Source: a virus
DNA: 64,000 bases
IMG/VR virus record: IMGVR_UViG_3300023184_000082
Span: 1 to 64,000 of that record
Reading direction: 5' to 3' (one strand)
The position numbers and the translations under genes are program-made. This document shows positions 10,101 through 20,000 of this stretch, in pieces (position 1 is the stretch's first letter; each line of letters opens with the position of its first letter). The notes below the pieces were generated by a model. That model was not told the DNA's origin and did no database searches. It worked only from the letters and a program-made list of their open reading frames with translations.

Positions 10101-13100
10101 TCAAAGATATTTGATGGCACCGTTCCTTCAGTTCTTCCAAGACCTATTCATGATAACGAACAATTTTTGCCTGCTGATGAAGAAGAAAAAAATCTTGGGC
10201 GCAAGACAATAGCATTGCAGGACGGAAGAAATTTTACTAAAGAACTTCTCATGCCAGCGCGTTTGCCACAAAGAAGAATTGTAAATGGTCAAATTGTAAA
10301 TCAACTTGATGCTCAAAGCGTGTTTGAGAACTTGTCAGCAAGTGGCGTTACTGTCTCTCTGCCAACTATTGATTACGAAAATGATATTCGAACGTCTCCA
10401 GCGGCAATTCGCGCATCAATGGCCGGGTACGCATCTCCAAGATGGTCAATGCTCATGCTTTTGGGCGACGACGATGAAGAAAACAGCCTCATAAAGAAGT
10501 ATCTTCACGTACCACAAGGCGTTTCTGCCGCGCAGGGCGGAATTGGTCAAAAAATATGGGATCGATTGATAGGCGGCAAGGCGTTGAATGGCATTCTTGT
10601 AGCCGGAAACATTGGATTGGGAAAAGACGAGGATGTTGTTAATCCTGTAACAAAAGAAAAGCTCATGGGAAGCAAAAGACCTTTGAGAATAGATGGATTA
10701 GATAACGAGCTTGGAAGAGCAAGAACAACAAGCGGTGTGTACTTGTCATTTGATCCAAGCCCAGACAACATCACATATGACGAAGACAAAAAACAAGTTA
10801 CTATCAACCAGGCAGTGTTTACACAAGTCAACAAGTCGCGTCAAGGATCATTTTCCAGAGAAAGAAAAATGAATGCTCCGCTTGTCATATCATGGCAAGT
10901 TGACAATGGTCAAACAAAAATAAACATGTCTGACATAAGAAAAAAGCTGTATTTTTTCACACAAATTATCGATGACGATACACAGCAATTTGTATCTGAT
11001 TCGCAAGAAAGACTGGCTATCGACAAGACTGGTCTTGCAACGGATATTATTAGCATTATGCCATCTCATGTCGAACGACTAATGGGCATTGCAAAAACAG
11101 AATCCGATAGAAGAATCGGTGTCGGAATTGCAAGTTTTGAGGATTTGTTTGACGAACAGCATCATGCTTTAGCGAGTGCGTTCAGGGCAATGTGGGAAGC
11201 TCCCACATCATTCGATAGCATTCCCGGTGTTGCTGGCGCACAAAGACAAAAAGCCATCTATGATGCAACGGGTTGGACTGTCAGCGGACCTGATCAAATT
11301 AAAGATGCGTTTCTTTCACCGTCATTTGCTGCCGCTTCCTCATCTTCCACATGGGGGACGCGAGGAATTGTCGTAGGAAGGACAGGTCACAAGGACGAAG
11401 GATCAAACAACGATTTGGCAATAGTTTTTGTTCCAATGAAACCAAGTGAGGCGGTATGGTTTGACGCAACAGATCATGAGGACAGGGCAGCAAAAATACG
11501 CGAAGAAAGACTTGCCGATCAATCCGAGGCGATGGGACATTTTCGAAGCTTATTTCATTCAATCATGACTGGAAGCAGCCATGATCCGCAAAAAACGGTT
11601 CACGAAGAAAAGAAAAAATCGCCATTCTGGCTCTATGGCAAACGTTGGAACATATCATCGTCAACAGAGGATGGAGCAAGATTTGGCAGGCCATTTGCTG
11701 CTGGACCTGAAGCAGCTGCACTTAAAGCCGCAAGAACAATAAATGCGGCAACCAAGAATCCCATGACGCTCGGAAGATTTGTGCTGATGCGCATTGACAG
11801 GAATGAGTTGAATCAAATTCGCAATCAGGATGGAACTCCATCCGATGCATTGTGGGTATCCTTAGGTGATTCAACAGCAGCGGAACACAGAAATCTTTTG
11901 TCAGATGTAACAGAAAAACGAAATGAATACAATAGAGCGCTGACTGCTGCTGGAATTAGTGAAGTTCCAAGAATGTCTCAAATCAGAACATTTTCTTTGG
12001 AATCGCTTTCAGAACAACAACAAAAAATACTGAGAGCAAGAAAAGCATATGAAGAATGGAGGTCCGCAAAAGCAACTCTTGCAGCCAAGAGTATCCAAGC
12101 TCATGATGAAGAAAACTTGATCATTGCAAATCCAGAAAAAGACATTGTGGCATCATGGGATCCAAAGATGACATTGACTCACGAATCTGTCGCAAAAATG
12201 GCGCCATACATGGCGTATTGGTTAACGCAAGTTGCTCAATTGCAAGGCGACAGTGCCGATATCCATTATGGGAAAGCTTTGGATGAAATAGCGAAAAAAA
12301 GAGGATTGTCAGAAGAAAGCAAGTCTATCATAGATAAATTGAAATCAGGAATCCTGGAAAAAGCAGAAACCACACAAATTGCACAAGGAAAGCAGGATCT
12401 GTTACCCGAAAGACACATTCCTGAAACAATGCACAAAAAATCTTCTGAAGAATGGGGAATTGTTGAAATACCGGATTTCATGCTAGTGCCTGATCACAAA
12501 ATACTTGACAGGAAAGTTGGTTTTTCTACGGAAAAGATGATTCAAGTAATTGATCAGCTTCCTATCGGATTAAGAAATCTCATTAGTGAAAAAATACAAC
12601 TTGCAATTATCTCTCATAATGGAGCAAGTCATGAATTTCCCTCTATTATTGATCGAACTACTCCAGAGCCTGTCTATACATGGAGAGATGGAAATGTTAT
12701 TTATGCAAGCACAATAGGAATTGATCCGCAAAATGATTTTCTCAATAATCTTGCGGATATTTTTGCCGGTGAAATATGGTTTCCTGAAGAAGGAAAAGAT
12801 CGTCCCGAAGAAAAACAAACCAATATATTTGGGCAATCAAAAAATGAATCCTATGAAAAATCAAAAGAATACGCAGACGCGGTGGTGAAATATGCGCGTT
12901 CCATTCGTCAACAAGATAACTTTGATCAAATGCAACCAATAAGCAGGAAATGGATTGAGTCAATCATTCAGTGGCATGAAAATGCAATGGAGCAAGCAGA
13001 CGAAAAAGTCACACAACTATATCCCGGCATTAACGAAGAAGACAAAGAATCATACATGCGAAATTATGCGCTCAGTAAAGTTGCATTGAATCTTCATCGA

Positions 13101-16100
13101 GAATGGTTCAAGGCCGTTGTTACGCGTGGTGGCCCGGTTGAACGGTTCGTTCGGGATAACCGAACAAGAACAAGTCAGCCAAAAACGCAATACAATGGAA
13201 CACCTTCTTGGATTGATGCCCATGAAATTGACTCCGGCGCCATGCCAGTAAAATTCTTGCCTTATTATCTTTTGAGCCAAGCCAAGGCCTCATTGAACCA
13301 AGGCAAGCCTCCAGAGCAATGGGAGGGTTGGGATACCATTGCAAGACCACAAATGAAAAGTCTGCTTCGCGGAGAAGAAGAACTGCGTCCATTGATAGAA
13401 AAACGTGAACAACTGGATTCAGAACAAAAAGCCTCAGCACTATATGGTCTTGAAACAGCACTTACATTGGATAGTACTGATAATCGCTACACGGGAGCCT
13501 TGGCGATTACTGCATTTGCGGGAACAGGAAAAACAAGAACCATCGTTCATCGCGTATCAGAACTGGTAAATCTTGGGTTCAATCCAAAAGAATTCTTTAT
13601 TGCAAGTTTTACAAGAAAATCTTCCCAAGACCTTCGGGACAAAATCAATAAGAATTTAATCGAAACCGGTTTTGGCGAAACCAGTCAAGGGGTAACAAAA
13701 GTAGCAGAAGGATTTGAATTTAATGCCCAACAAGTTCATACTTGGCATGGACACGCACTGTTCATGCTCAGGAATGATATTCCCGTGCCATCTGAGCTTT
13801 TGTCTCCCGGACAACAAAAATCTGGTCAACAACTTATTGATCTTTATACAACAGAAGTGTATGACAAGGCATCAAAAACTATCATTCATTACAAAAATGA
13901 ATTTTACACTGCAGACAACATAAGAGTTATAGATGATCAAAGACCTGAGGACAAAAATCTTCTTATGAGATTAATGAGAAGATCTTTTCGAGACTTGAAG
14001 TTGCCAACGTCCACAGTGAAAAATGGCAAGAGAGTATCAAGGCTGGATGATTTTCGTTCGTTTATTGATCAAGTAAAAAGCTTGGGAATAACTCCCGCAC
14101 AATATGAGCAACAACTTGATATTGCTGGGGAAACTGATATCCAGACACGTCATTTTTCAAAAGTATACGCAAGATATCAGGCGCTCATGGCAGAACAAGG
14201 CCTCGTTGATCAAACAGATTTGCTCAACATGGTTGTATCCATATTGAAAAGAAACCCAACAGTTCTATCGATGTACCAGCAAAAATACCGACAGTTCATC
14301 GTTGATGAGTACCAAGATCAAAACGGCGCACAGGAACAATTGCTGCAATTGCTTTCAGATAAAAAGAAAGGAGGATCAGGAAACGTTACGGTAGTTGGTG
14401 ATCCTAGGCAAGCAATTTATGGATGGCGCGGATCCACGCCGCAATACCTGAAAGATTTTGCAGATAACTATAAATACACAAACTCCAAGGGCGAGACCAT
14501 TGTTCCCGGGATGATGACCATCAAAACAAACTATCGGTCAACCGAAGAAATCGTCGACGTTGGGAATACCATCAGGGGAACAGATGAGTCTGGTTTTTCT
14601 CACGCAAAAATGCAAGCAAATCCAGCAGCACTCAAGGGATCTCCAGTAGAGATTGTTGCTTGTGATGATGAGAATTCTCAAGCAAATTTCATTGCAGATG
14701 AAATCAAGAGACTTGTTGGCAAAAATCACAGCGACACAATGACTCCAAAGATGGCATCGTCAGTTGACGAATCATTATCGACCCCCGCATATGGCGACAT
14801 GATGGTCGTAACCCGGCTTCTGTACCAAGCGCGAACCCTTCAGCGAGAGCTGCAATCAAGAGGAATTCCTGCAACCATTGATCATGGCGAATCATCAGTA
14901 TCATCATCAAGAGAAAGGACGATGAGCGTTCCTCAAATAATACGGGGACTCCTAGAATCAAGCAATGAAAAAGATTCCGCACATCTCAATGAGCTTGCTG
15001 ATATATTTTCACTTGCAAAAGACGCATTATCCAACAACGCGTCGTATGGTTCGTTGCCCGAAACGTCTCAGAATGGAAAAATTTCTGTATTGACAACCAT
15101 TGCAAGACTTCTAAAAAGAAATAATTCCACATTAAGATATGATCAAATGAACAAACTGCTGGCAGCCTACGACGTGACGATGGAAAATGCACAGACACGA
15201 AATGAAAAAGTATCTCTTATGAGATTCATATTGGACAATCAGGAAGAAAAACGTTTTTTTACCGCCGCACAATGGAGATCACTGAGCCCCGTTGCTGAAT
15301 CCATAGAAGCCAACAATGATGGGGAAGGAAGATCATTATCAAAGATACTCATGCATGCCATAGGTGAAACTTCATTGTTTGGAAAAAAATTAAGAAACAT
15401 AGCAAGCAAATCAATCATAAACAAGACATTTGATTCGACAGAGGTAAGAAAATTTCTTGCTGATTTGAACTTTGAAAATCTTTCAGTCGGACAAATACAA
15501 AGAAAAATTGATAATTTGGAGAACAGGCTCAATCAAATTTCCGACAAGAGAGTTGACGATCAAGAATTGGCGCAGAAAAAAATTCGACAGACAGGAAATG
15601 CTGTCCGCATCCTCACAATTCACGTTGCAAAAGGAACGGAAGCCCGAGTAGTTTTCAATGCTTATTGGAATGAAGGATCAATACCCATAGCAAGAAGTGA
15701 AAACAGGGGACCTGAATCAAGGCAAGAAGAAAGAAATCTTGCGTATGTTTCCTCAACTCGCGCAAAAGAAAGGAATTATTTTGTTTATCCAAAAAAGACA
15801 ATAACCAAGGCAAAATCTGTTCGTTCAGTAAATCCATCACGATTCATCGGAGAAATTCCAGAAAAAAATTCAAATTATTCCGAATATGAAAATGGCATAA
15901 GAACATACAAGCGTCATCCAAGCACAGATTTGGGTCAACAAATTGAGCAAATTGTTCAAGATCCATCAATGTTGCTGGAAAGTTTTGGCATAGAGCCAAC
16001 AAAAGATCTTGAAAATCTTGTTGACAAATTGCGCAGGATGTGGGCAGAGCCACAAGAGTCAACAGCGCCTTCGGGCGGGTCATTCCGACAAGTGTTGTTC

Positions 16101-16709
16101 GATGGCGTCCCTTTCCAGTCTCAATTCACGATCAATCCGTGGGGATCCCTGCCACAGGCAAACAGTGGAAATGTGCTAAATGGTCAATACGCAGGAGAGA
16201 CAGGCGCTGGTTCAACAGGAAATGTCACAAGGGTCAGAAACGTCCGAGGAACAGGAACGCCAGAGCCGGAAGAGACCGCAACGAGCAGGGCAATGGACAT
16301 ACTCACGGGACGTGTAAAAGCTACGGCAACAAAAGCCCGGGTTGCTCCTGCTCCGGCGGTAAATATCATCAAGGCAATCAAGGGTTCAATCCTAGATGAT
16401 TGGCATGCAGTGATATCAAGCGGAGAAGAACCCGATGTTCCCGATGCAATAGATCTCATTATCAAATACCTAAGCAAAAAGCCGCGCGATCAAAAAACAA
16501 TCCGACAACTATTTGATCTCCCGTCATACACCATGCCAAGCGACGAAGAACTTGGTGTGGGGGAGTGGTCGACTGATAAGGAGTATTGGGACGCTGTCCT
16601 CCAAGACGCGGCCCCAAATAATAATGAGGAAATGCAAAAGAAAATCGATGAGATTATAGAACAACTCACCAAGGAGAAAGGTGAATCAGCAAGCCCTCGT
16701 CTTGTGTGA
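4101..16709 (+). CDS. Giant 4202-aa protein with C-terminal UvrD-like SF1 helicase
   Basis: One uninterrupted 12.6 kb gene; the ATG follows GAGG with a five-base spacer. Residues 1-110 are Pro/Ala-rich and disordered. Residues 110-3100 contain many alpha/beta segments but no family I recognise. Residues about 3120-3900 carry the SF1A (UvrD/PcrA/Rep) helicase motifs in order: Walker A AFAGTGKTR at 3138, DEYQD at 3402, VGDPRQAIYGWRGS at 3432, TNYRS at about 3475, TIHVAKGTEA at 3839 and AYVSSTRAKE at 3881. All key residues (GKT Lys, DE, Gln, Arg) are present, so it should be an active ATP-dependent 3'-5' DNA translocase. A Pro/Gly linker and a 170-residue acidic helical tail follow. UvrD itself is about 720 aa, so this is a fusion six times larger. 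Size and setting suggest a virion-delivered polyvalent protein like P1 DarB; this is inference. Confidence 0.9.
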   Translation: MVVVFRKSEEGPSSRSVPLGFFGSSTPRRPAAPKVDVSPEPVAEPAAPPEARPESRHLPVEYIGNARGRRQASRVTGRGIAPPTNLAIAEALTKVRAKDGGPLGVSRYTGLAPDRLRVDDDADAITDLYKPGANQPVVLGATLNRVATAPGVFNLNPTMDTSIAGIQSANGDEIAPEINGNLVRVLRHHLHVESDGTTARLKHIDAPGAARVEALFPRLGPFGVHQARQEIEDSRTGAEGDQSGTSRMVLMPSENGFKFVRGLPPVVPGTDDFRDNGILHPAHTLGVPLFAGVAQGANNISGTKTSVTGKPQRDVYSTKPFLEEAQEVLSIIKAKTIELEKPTTTASERERLQAEITKLHSARQLMLNPDVAAGFRDALFAGSNQLGRRYIGLAPGVFGGPSSPQEWNSAEERKAAYATIESSRSMLSRGMHNGLFPFLHEDGMKRIFAKQSVDIDGKPAVNSEFFDVVGTRATLEVPVLPNTSHAPDAMKTHIVNASRLFAPIRATMDDSVLFLNPNDEQKGEYKPAYVVMTINSRSTSGKTTSLRILDDPRLRYRASTLASGLQSFSHWGVALTDQGAGHSRAITYWSQKLAETTRKLILQKGTSAQYDVFADPEIIEINKKLNAAKAAQIKTDTEVARRKDGKRPRGFKESIGTKENPIQLPMAGYGGLSSTPVPILDPKTEISGQLYAFNPLVPGQSISAISMHPSSVDNVTGLTESPWYRLQTDRKLTPSKDSEKLSQEVLSQESLAQSGLRALVISQGVDGYAMVLKSPDGHVIQAHGFQWSPAVLAVHPPIFRDKSGTTLPSGSLFGAAISNTVETFNRSVEEYGHIRRIQSQIIYDDDDKETEQADILGKAIEKREDPFALYRETPLWSPVFDKNGDPIPGQFEQSPNHNSLTMSDPGHYALDDFGVWRFFSGISSDTAMEYGIHNFPTKMMRGGVNHDAFYPHDVGGKSRWNRKTTRTTGVDESWPDRGGDSGWAVPGQRFSYDRFNGTPERYVLTGDAVRQYQIANPERRALSDRISREIYDLQMQRHSMASGRYTVIAQRERTKSTRKLGKYSEDTKKDWETVATKWATTTFMENIPTISSAENDPNRNSMPVAEFLAEGIKTFLCQDQQFIHHFSQNIEKPEIQEAIASVLCQKFGVASLEDLDAQTKELINTTMKEATSNATTIREKEEKDKDNEIEDLVITDLHGQDIVTGSYRLFSRPAKGAVHMPCALMDNDDKETILFFPRDPEDKNNLFLGMRAGNRIEWVDGKKVISNAIPENRGDHNSPIFIKSVSVTPNGSYCTLSKSQEMFSDELKAHIEQYNPTKTKTDGSLLVRISQDELVPILPSQIRPYDGFIEQHGEELPSSLFTNMLLSKKQRESAEKENNNETIREEIIRYLNNVATKRDPLQASGVDANGNIIPNERSGFLRKIGIDIGVEDSHYMFASMNPDDYTWIKESIPETIDLQDPMYYLASRITPNTTGSFNAIRKSRQSADQQDYNIQLWSLNNMQKVARALVVKRADAINGKYDVKSLVVPSKYTDDEDQEITLEADDDYKKIMQEDDDIPIEHLKDPNQAMQTLILALEMDAFRSITPHGKGGYDEKGNADSDGEYDEHGNHILEFIEIPKEITDISQNSAMKQFKDAYGYAISDQYIKLIGMNGLLSELLNSRNEETLSDLKSVHPEIGAMFEKALNISDRYAKTNDKEEKSRLRTEGLEISQDIVYAQMSDVFKRIKGYSALSPLQKLAFVELDNVGIVGNFNKLRMGVPKSSYQLDGTDVSDEQCQEAALVIHGLASSSVAGNHMANNKGLYRSDGTQKIEIMQHQINPDAFQAVFIKGKLTHVRALDYPEIDPKIRDLAKLSEQVAFKGNPSEAKLDEMIKIIADYPECQAELIKAKNTFMDRGELSRTDRLKIIQTVGVRLGLSPEDLPYGMLKNIKDNITTAMALTVASQAQMHAMWTHRKQEDQLTAGQEKPIKRPGLGVTLNALPLGLSGEHQALADHGHSDGSKIFDGTVPSVLPRPIHDNEQFLPADEEEKNLGRKTIALQDGRNFTKELLMPARLPQRRIVNGQIVNQLDAQSVFENLSASGVTVSLPTIDYENDIRTSPAAIRASMAGYASPRWSMLMLLGDDDEENSLIKKYLHVPQGVSAAQGGIGQKIWDRLIGGKALNGILVAGNIGLGKDEDVVNPVTKEKLMGSKRPLRIDGLDNELGRARTTSGVYLSFDPSPDNITYDEDKKQVTINQAVFTQVNKSRQGSFSRERKMNAPLVISWQVDNGQTKINMSDIRKKLYFFTQIIDDDTQQFVSDSQERLAIDKTGLATDIISIMPSHVERLMGIAKTESDRRIGVGIASFEDLFDEQHHALASAFRAMWEAPTSFDSIPGVAGAQRQKAIYDATGWTVSGPDQIKDAFLSPSFAAASSSSTWGTRGIVVGRTGHKDEGSNNDLAIVFVPMKPSEAVWFDATDHEDRAAKIREERLADQSEAMGHFRSLFHSIMTGSSHDPQKTVHEEKKKSPFWLYGKRWNISSSTEDGARFGRPFAAGPEAAALKAARTINAATKNPMTLGRFVLMRIDRNELNQIRNQDGTPSDALWVSLGDSTAAEHRNLLSDVTEKRNEYNRALTAAGISEVPRMSQIRTFSLESLSEQQQKILRARKAYEEWRSAKATLAAKSIQAHDEENLIIANPEKDIVASWDPKMTLTHESVAKMAPYMAYWLTQVAQLQGDSADIHYGKALDEIAKKRGLSEESKSIIDKLKSGILEKAETTQIAQGKQDLLPERHIPETMHKKSSEEWGIVEIPDFMLVPDHKILDRKVGFSTEKMIQVIDQLPIGLRNLISEKIQLAIISHNGASHEFPSIIDRTTPEPVYTWRDGNVIYASTIGIDPQNDFLNNLADIFAGEIWFPEEGKDRPEEKQTNIFGQSKNESYEKSKEYADAVVKYARSIRQQDNFDQMQPISRKWIESIIQWHENAMEQADEKVTQLYPGINEEDKESYMRNYALSKVALNLHREWFKAVVTRGGPVERFVRDNRTRTSQPKTQYNGTPSWIDAHEIDSGAMPVKFLPYYLLSQAKASLNQGKPPEQWEGWDTIARPQMKSLLRGEEELRPLIEKREQLDSEQKASALYGLETALTLDSTDNRYTGALAITAFAGTGKTRTIVHRVSELVNLGFNPKEFFIASFTRKSSQDLRDKINKNLIETGFGETSQGVTKVAEGFEFNAQQVHTWHGHALFMLRNDIPVPSELLSPGQQKSGQQLIDLYTTEVYDKASKTIIHYKNEFYTADNIRVIDDQRPEDKNLLMRLMRRSFRDLKLPTSTVKNGKRVSRLDDFRSFIDQVKSLGITPAQYEQQLDIAGETDIQTRHFSKVYARYQALMAEQGLVDQTDLLNMVVSILKRNPTVLSMYQQKYRQFIVDEYQDQNGAQEQLLQLLSDKKKGGSGNVTVVGDPRQAIYGWRGSTPQYLKDFADNYKYTNSKGETIVPGMMTIKTNYRSTEEIVDVGNTIRGTDESGFSHAKMQANPAALKGSPVEIVACDDENSQANFIADEIKRLVGKNHSDTMTPKMASSVDESLSTPAYGDMMVVTRLLYQARTLQRELQSRGIPATIDHGESSVSSSRERTMSVPQIIRGLLESSNEKDSAHLNELADIFSLAKDALSNNASYGSLPETSQNGKISVLTTIARLLKRNNSTLRYDQMNKLLAAYDVTMENAQTRNEKVSLMRFILDNQEEKRFFTAAQWRSLSPVAESIEANNDGEGRSLSKILMHAIGETSLFGKKLRNIASKSIINKTFDSTEVRKFLADLNFENLSVGQIQRKIDNLENRLNQISDKRVDDQELAQKKIRQTGNAVRILTIHVAKGTEARVVFNAYWNEGSIPIARSENRGPESRQEERNLAYVSSTRAKERNYFVYPKKTITKAKSVRSVNPSRFIGEIPEKNSNYSEYENGIRTYKRHPSTDLGQQIEQIVQDPSMLLESFGIEPTKDLENLVDKLRRMWAEPQESTAPSGGSFRQVLFDGVPFQSQFTINPWGSLPQANSGNVLNGQYAGETGAGSTGNVTRVRNVRGTGTPEPEETATSRAMDILTGRVKATATKARVAPAPAVNIIKAIKGSILDDWHAVISSGEEPDVPDAIDLIIKYLSKKPRDQKTIRQLFDLPSYTMPSDEELGVGEWSTDKEYWDAVLQDAAPNNNEEMQKKIDEIIEQLTKEKGESASPRLV

Positions 16710-16736
16710 TGCAGCATGCGGCTCAATCAATCGGCA

Positions 16737-16745
16737 TGCTATACT
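16737..16745 (+). promoter_or_regulatory. Candidate extended -10 promoter with overlapping inverted repeat
   Basis: The gap between the first giant gene and the next small gene contains TGCTATACT, an extended -10 element. AGCATGC at 16713-16719 and GCATGCT at 16735-16741 form a 7-bp inverted repeat whose right arm overlaps the -10. This could be an operator or a weak hairpin. No -35 box is evident. A transcript would start about 10-15 bp before the AAGGAG site of the next gene, which is close, so the promoter is only tentative. Confidence 0.4.
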
Positions 16746-16763
16746 TTCCACAAGGAGAACATG

Positions 16764-17048
16764 ATGGCCATTACCAAGAAGAACGAAAACTTTTATTACG
16801 AGTATGACGAGGATAACGAAGACGGCACGACAAATACCGTTTGGATGCCTGTTGAAAAACTCAAGGGAAGGCAGAGAAAGCAAGCCATCAACGAGCTTCA
16901 GCGCGGTCGATCAGCAAATGTCAAGAATCGCGATCTGGAAGAAAGCGAAAATCTTCTTAAGTGGATGAAGAAAAAGAAATCATTTTCTGGCCGAGATATT
17001 GCGAAACTTGAACAACGCATCTCGGCAGAAAAAAAGCTTTTCGATTAA
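16764..17048 (+). CDS. Small charged protein between the two giant genes, 94 aa
   Basis: Two adjacent ATGs follow AAGGAG. The second (16764) has the better six-base spacing; the first (16761) would add one Met. The protein begins with an acidic strand segment (FYYEYDEDNEDGTTNTVWMPV). It continues as basic helices (KGRQRKQAINELQRG; LLKWMKKKKSFSGRDIAKLEQR). It has no Cys, membrane segment or enzyme motif. It lies 18 bp upstream of the second giant gene. A role as partner or chaperone of a giant protein is possible but unsupported beyond position. Confidence 0.7.
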   Translation: MAITKKNENFYYEYDEDNEDGTTNTVWMPVEKLKGRQRKQAINELQRGRSANVKNRDLEESENLLKWMKKKKSFSGRDIAKLEQRISAEKKLFD

Positions 17049-17066
17049 AAATCCAAGGATTATGCA

Positions 17067-20000
17067 ATGATTCCGGATAAAACAGGGGAGATTTTGTCGG
17101 CAGTCCATGCTCAAAAAACTGGCGGCATTCCAGATACCGCTGCACGTGGTGGGGGCTACATAGTTCAGCACAAACCTGACGTACCTCGTCCTGATGAACC
17201 AGGATCACTTGCATTGCCTCTTGTTGATCAGGCTCATGTGCGCAGTTCAGGAATGAGCGCTAGCGCAATAAGCAGTGATGTTGCAGATATTGGCACCATG
17301 CCGCCTTCTTCCCTGACGCATGGGTCGCCAATGATAACTGCAATGCAAACACCGCGGCAAACTGAACCAAAATGGACAGAAAATGGTCTTCAATATATCA
17401 TCAATGGGCAACCTGTAAATGTGCTGTCAAATGGTCAGGATTTGTCGGTGCAGCTTCCAACGGTTACCGGCGCTCCTACTGCACCTCTAGGCAAGCCTGA
17501 GGATGTATCGTCTCACTTGCTGTTTGATCCATCAAAAATTTCACGCAATTCAGGCGGATTGGATAATCTTACATCACAGCAGCTCGACCGTATAACTGCA
17601 TCGATAGGCGCACATGAGGCCAATCAAAAACTCTTGTTCGGGATACAGCGGATCTTCCGTGACGGAGGAAGGGATCCTGCTGCTGGGGAGCTGACACAGA
17701 AACAAAAAGATGATCAGCATAAAGACAAGAAATATGCCAGTCTTGAGCGAAAATACACAAAGGATGGACGCTTGCTTCTGGATGCATTGCCCCTTACAAC
17801 TCTCACATCGCTGGCAAGTACAGCCCGTGATCGCGCCAATGCTGCCTACAAGGCGTGGTACGAAAACTCAGGCCCACTTGAAGGAAAAGCAACAAAAGCC
17901 GATATCAATCAATTGCAACAAATGCGCATGTCTCGCAAAAAACAGTTTGAGTACGGTTTTGAGCCCGGCAATGGCATCATGCGGGTATTCACACTTGACG
18001 ACGGTCGAAAATTCTCCGAGCCAGTTATTCCCGGAAAAATATCCACCTCAAGGGAATTGCCTGATTCCGTGGATCATTTTTCCGGAGTATTATTTCCGGG
18101 AGATCTTGCTCAATCCGAAGACGAGTTGATAAAGTTTTTGGGCAATCCATCGTATCACCGCGATGCATCCGGAAAAACTGTTCTGGAAGCTCATAGCGAT
18201 GCGATGAGAGGCTTCATGGACAATCATCTTGAGCAAGGCATTTTCCCAATGTTGGGAGATAACCGACCAATTTCCAGAGAAACATCGCGTACACCTAGTC
18301 GTGCGGAAGGTATCGCCGGAGAAGAGTCTGCTGCGTCCAAGACTGCATTGGTCGAAGAGAGGGTTAAGGATGACTTTGCTCTTCTCATGGATGAAGTTGC
18401 CGAGAAAAGGGCTTCCATGGAGATTGCCCTGCAACAAATCCTTGAGACAATTGCATCGCCTACAGAAAAGTTGGATCTTCCTGAGATCTTTAAAAAAATA
18501 GAAGCCTTGGGCGACACTAAGCTTCCTGAAGCAAAAAAGTTGGAAGAAGAATCCATAGGCGTCCTTCAGCAACGTGAACTGCAGGAAAAAATACAGGCTA
18601 TCAAGTTTTCTGATGGAAAACCATTACGATTGGAAGATCTCATTTCCCCTGCTGTCGATTCCGACGGGAATTCACTTCCGGGTTCATTGCTTGTCAATAT
18701 GTCGACACATGGATTCATAGGAAAAACCGCGGCAACTCCTGGCGCGAGGCATCCACTAGCGTCTGTCGCAGCCATTGAGGCGCAAGCCTACAACACGGGA
18801 AGGATCAGCAAGGGACTTACGACACTTGATGCAGCCAAAGCACGTATTGATCCGGACAATCTCAAGAAAGAAAAAGATTTTGCCGAAAAAATCAAAGCCT
18901 ATTTACAGCAAGCAATGGAAGCATCTCTTCTCAAGTACCGAGCTGATACTCAGCAAACAATAAAAATCCCAACGTTACGTCAAAAAGTACCCCTCCCTGT
19001 TGACGCTGCAATGAAATTTCACAAAAAGCAATTATTTTCCGCACTGCAAATACCAGTGACGACAGGCGTGGATGTAAAAAAATACGCAATGAGACTGCCT
19101 CAGGACCAAGGATCCGAAAAATTAGTTCCAGTCATACGTCTTGTAGACCTCAGACCCGACGAATTTGTCGATCAAGTATCATCCTCAATTTTCAGCCGTG
19201 ATGAAGCAAATATTTTTGATACTAAATTAAGTGCTGCGTATGAAAATTTCTCAAGTGCCAAACAAAACATGCAGACGGTTTCAGGGCCCGAAAGCGAAGC
19301 GGCGGTTGCCAATGCACGACAAGGAATTGAGAATGTACTAAAAGAAAATCTTGTCTTGAATGAAACTGAAAGACAAAGCATAGAAAATATAATCGGAAAA
19401 GATGCCAGTCCATACATAAATCTTGTGAAAAAAGCTCTTCCTAAGGCATTGTTTGACTCATGGCTTGACAAAGTGAAAAATGGCAATTTTCTAGGCGCCC
19501 TGACAATCATGCGGGATCGACTTGACGCAAGTTCCACAAAAACCGCAGCACAACAAAAAATCAAGGCAGACCTTGCGGAGTACACAAGACAATTAAGAAA
19601 TGATGTTTCCTATTATATTCGATCAGAAGGCGAACAAAGCAAAACCCCTACGGGATTATTTTCGCCGAGAATCATTCGCGAAAAGTCACAGAAATTCACG
19701 CCGTATGAAGATTCTACGAATGCCGCATTGTTCAGAAAAGCATATCGGCAATCATTGATAAATTCAGATTCAACGTTATTGGATCCGCAATCATTCGATG
19801 ACGACAAAAGTCCGGAAATGGCAAAGTTTATTGATCAATACCCTCATGTGCTGGTTGATTCCGGACAAGCAGACATCAGGAGTTGGTTTTCCGAGTCAAT
19901 ACTCAATGCTGCAAAAGACAGGTTTCTTTCATATGAGATTCAACCCAAGAATCCATCAAATATTATACTCCAGTCAACGAGCGCTGCGCAGGAGGCGAGA

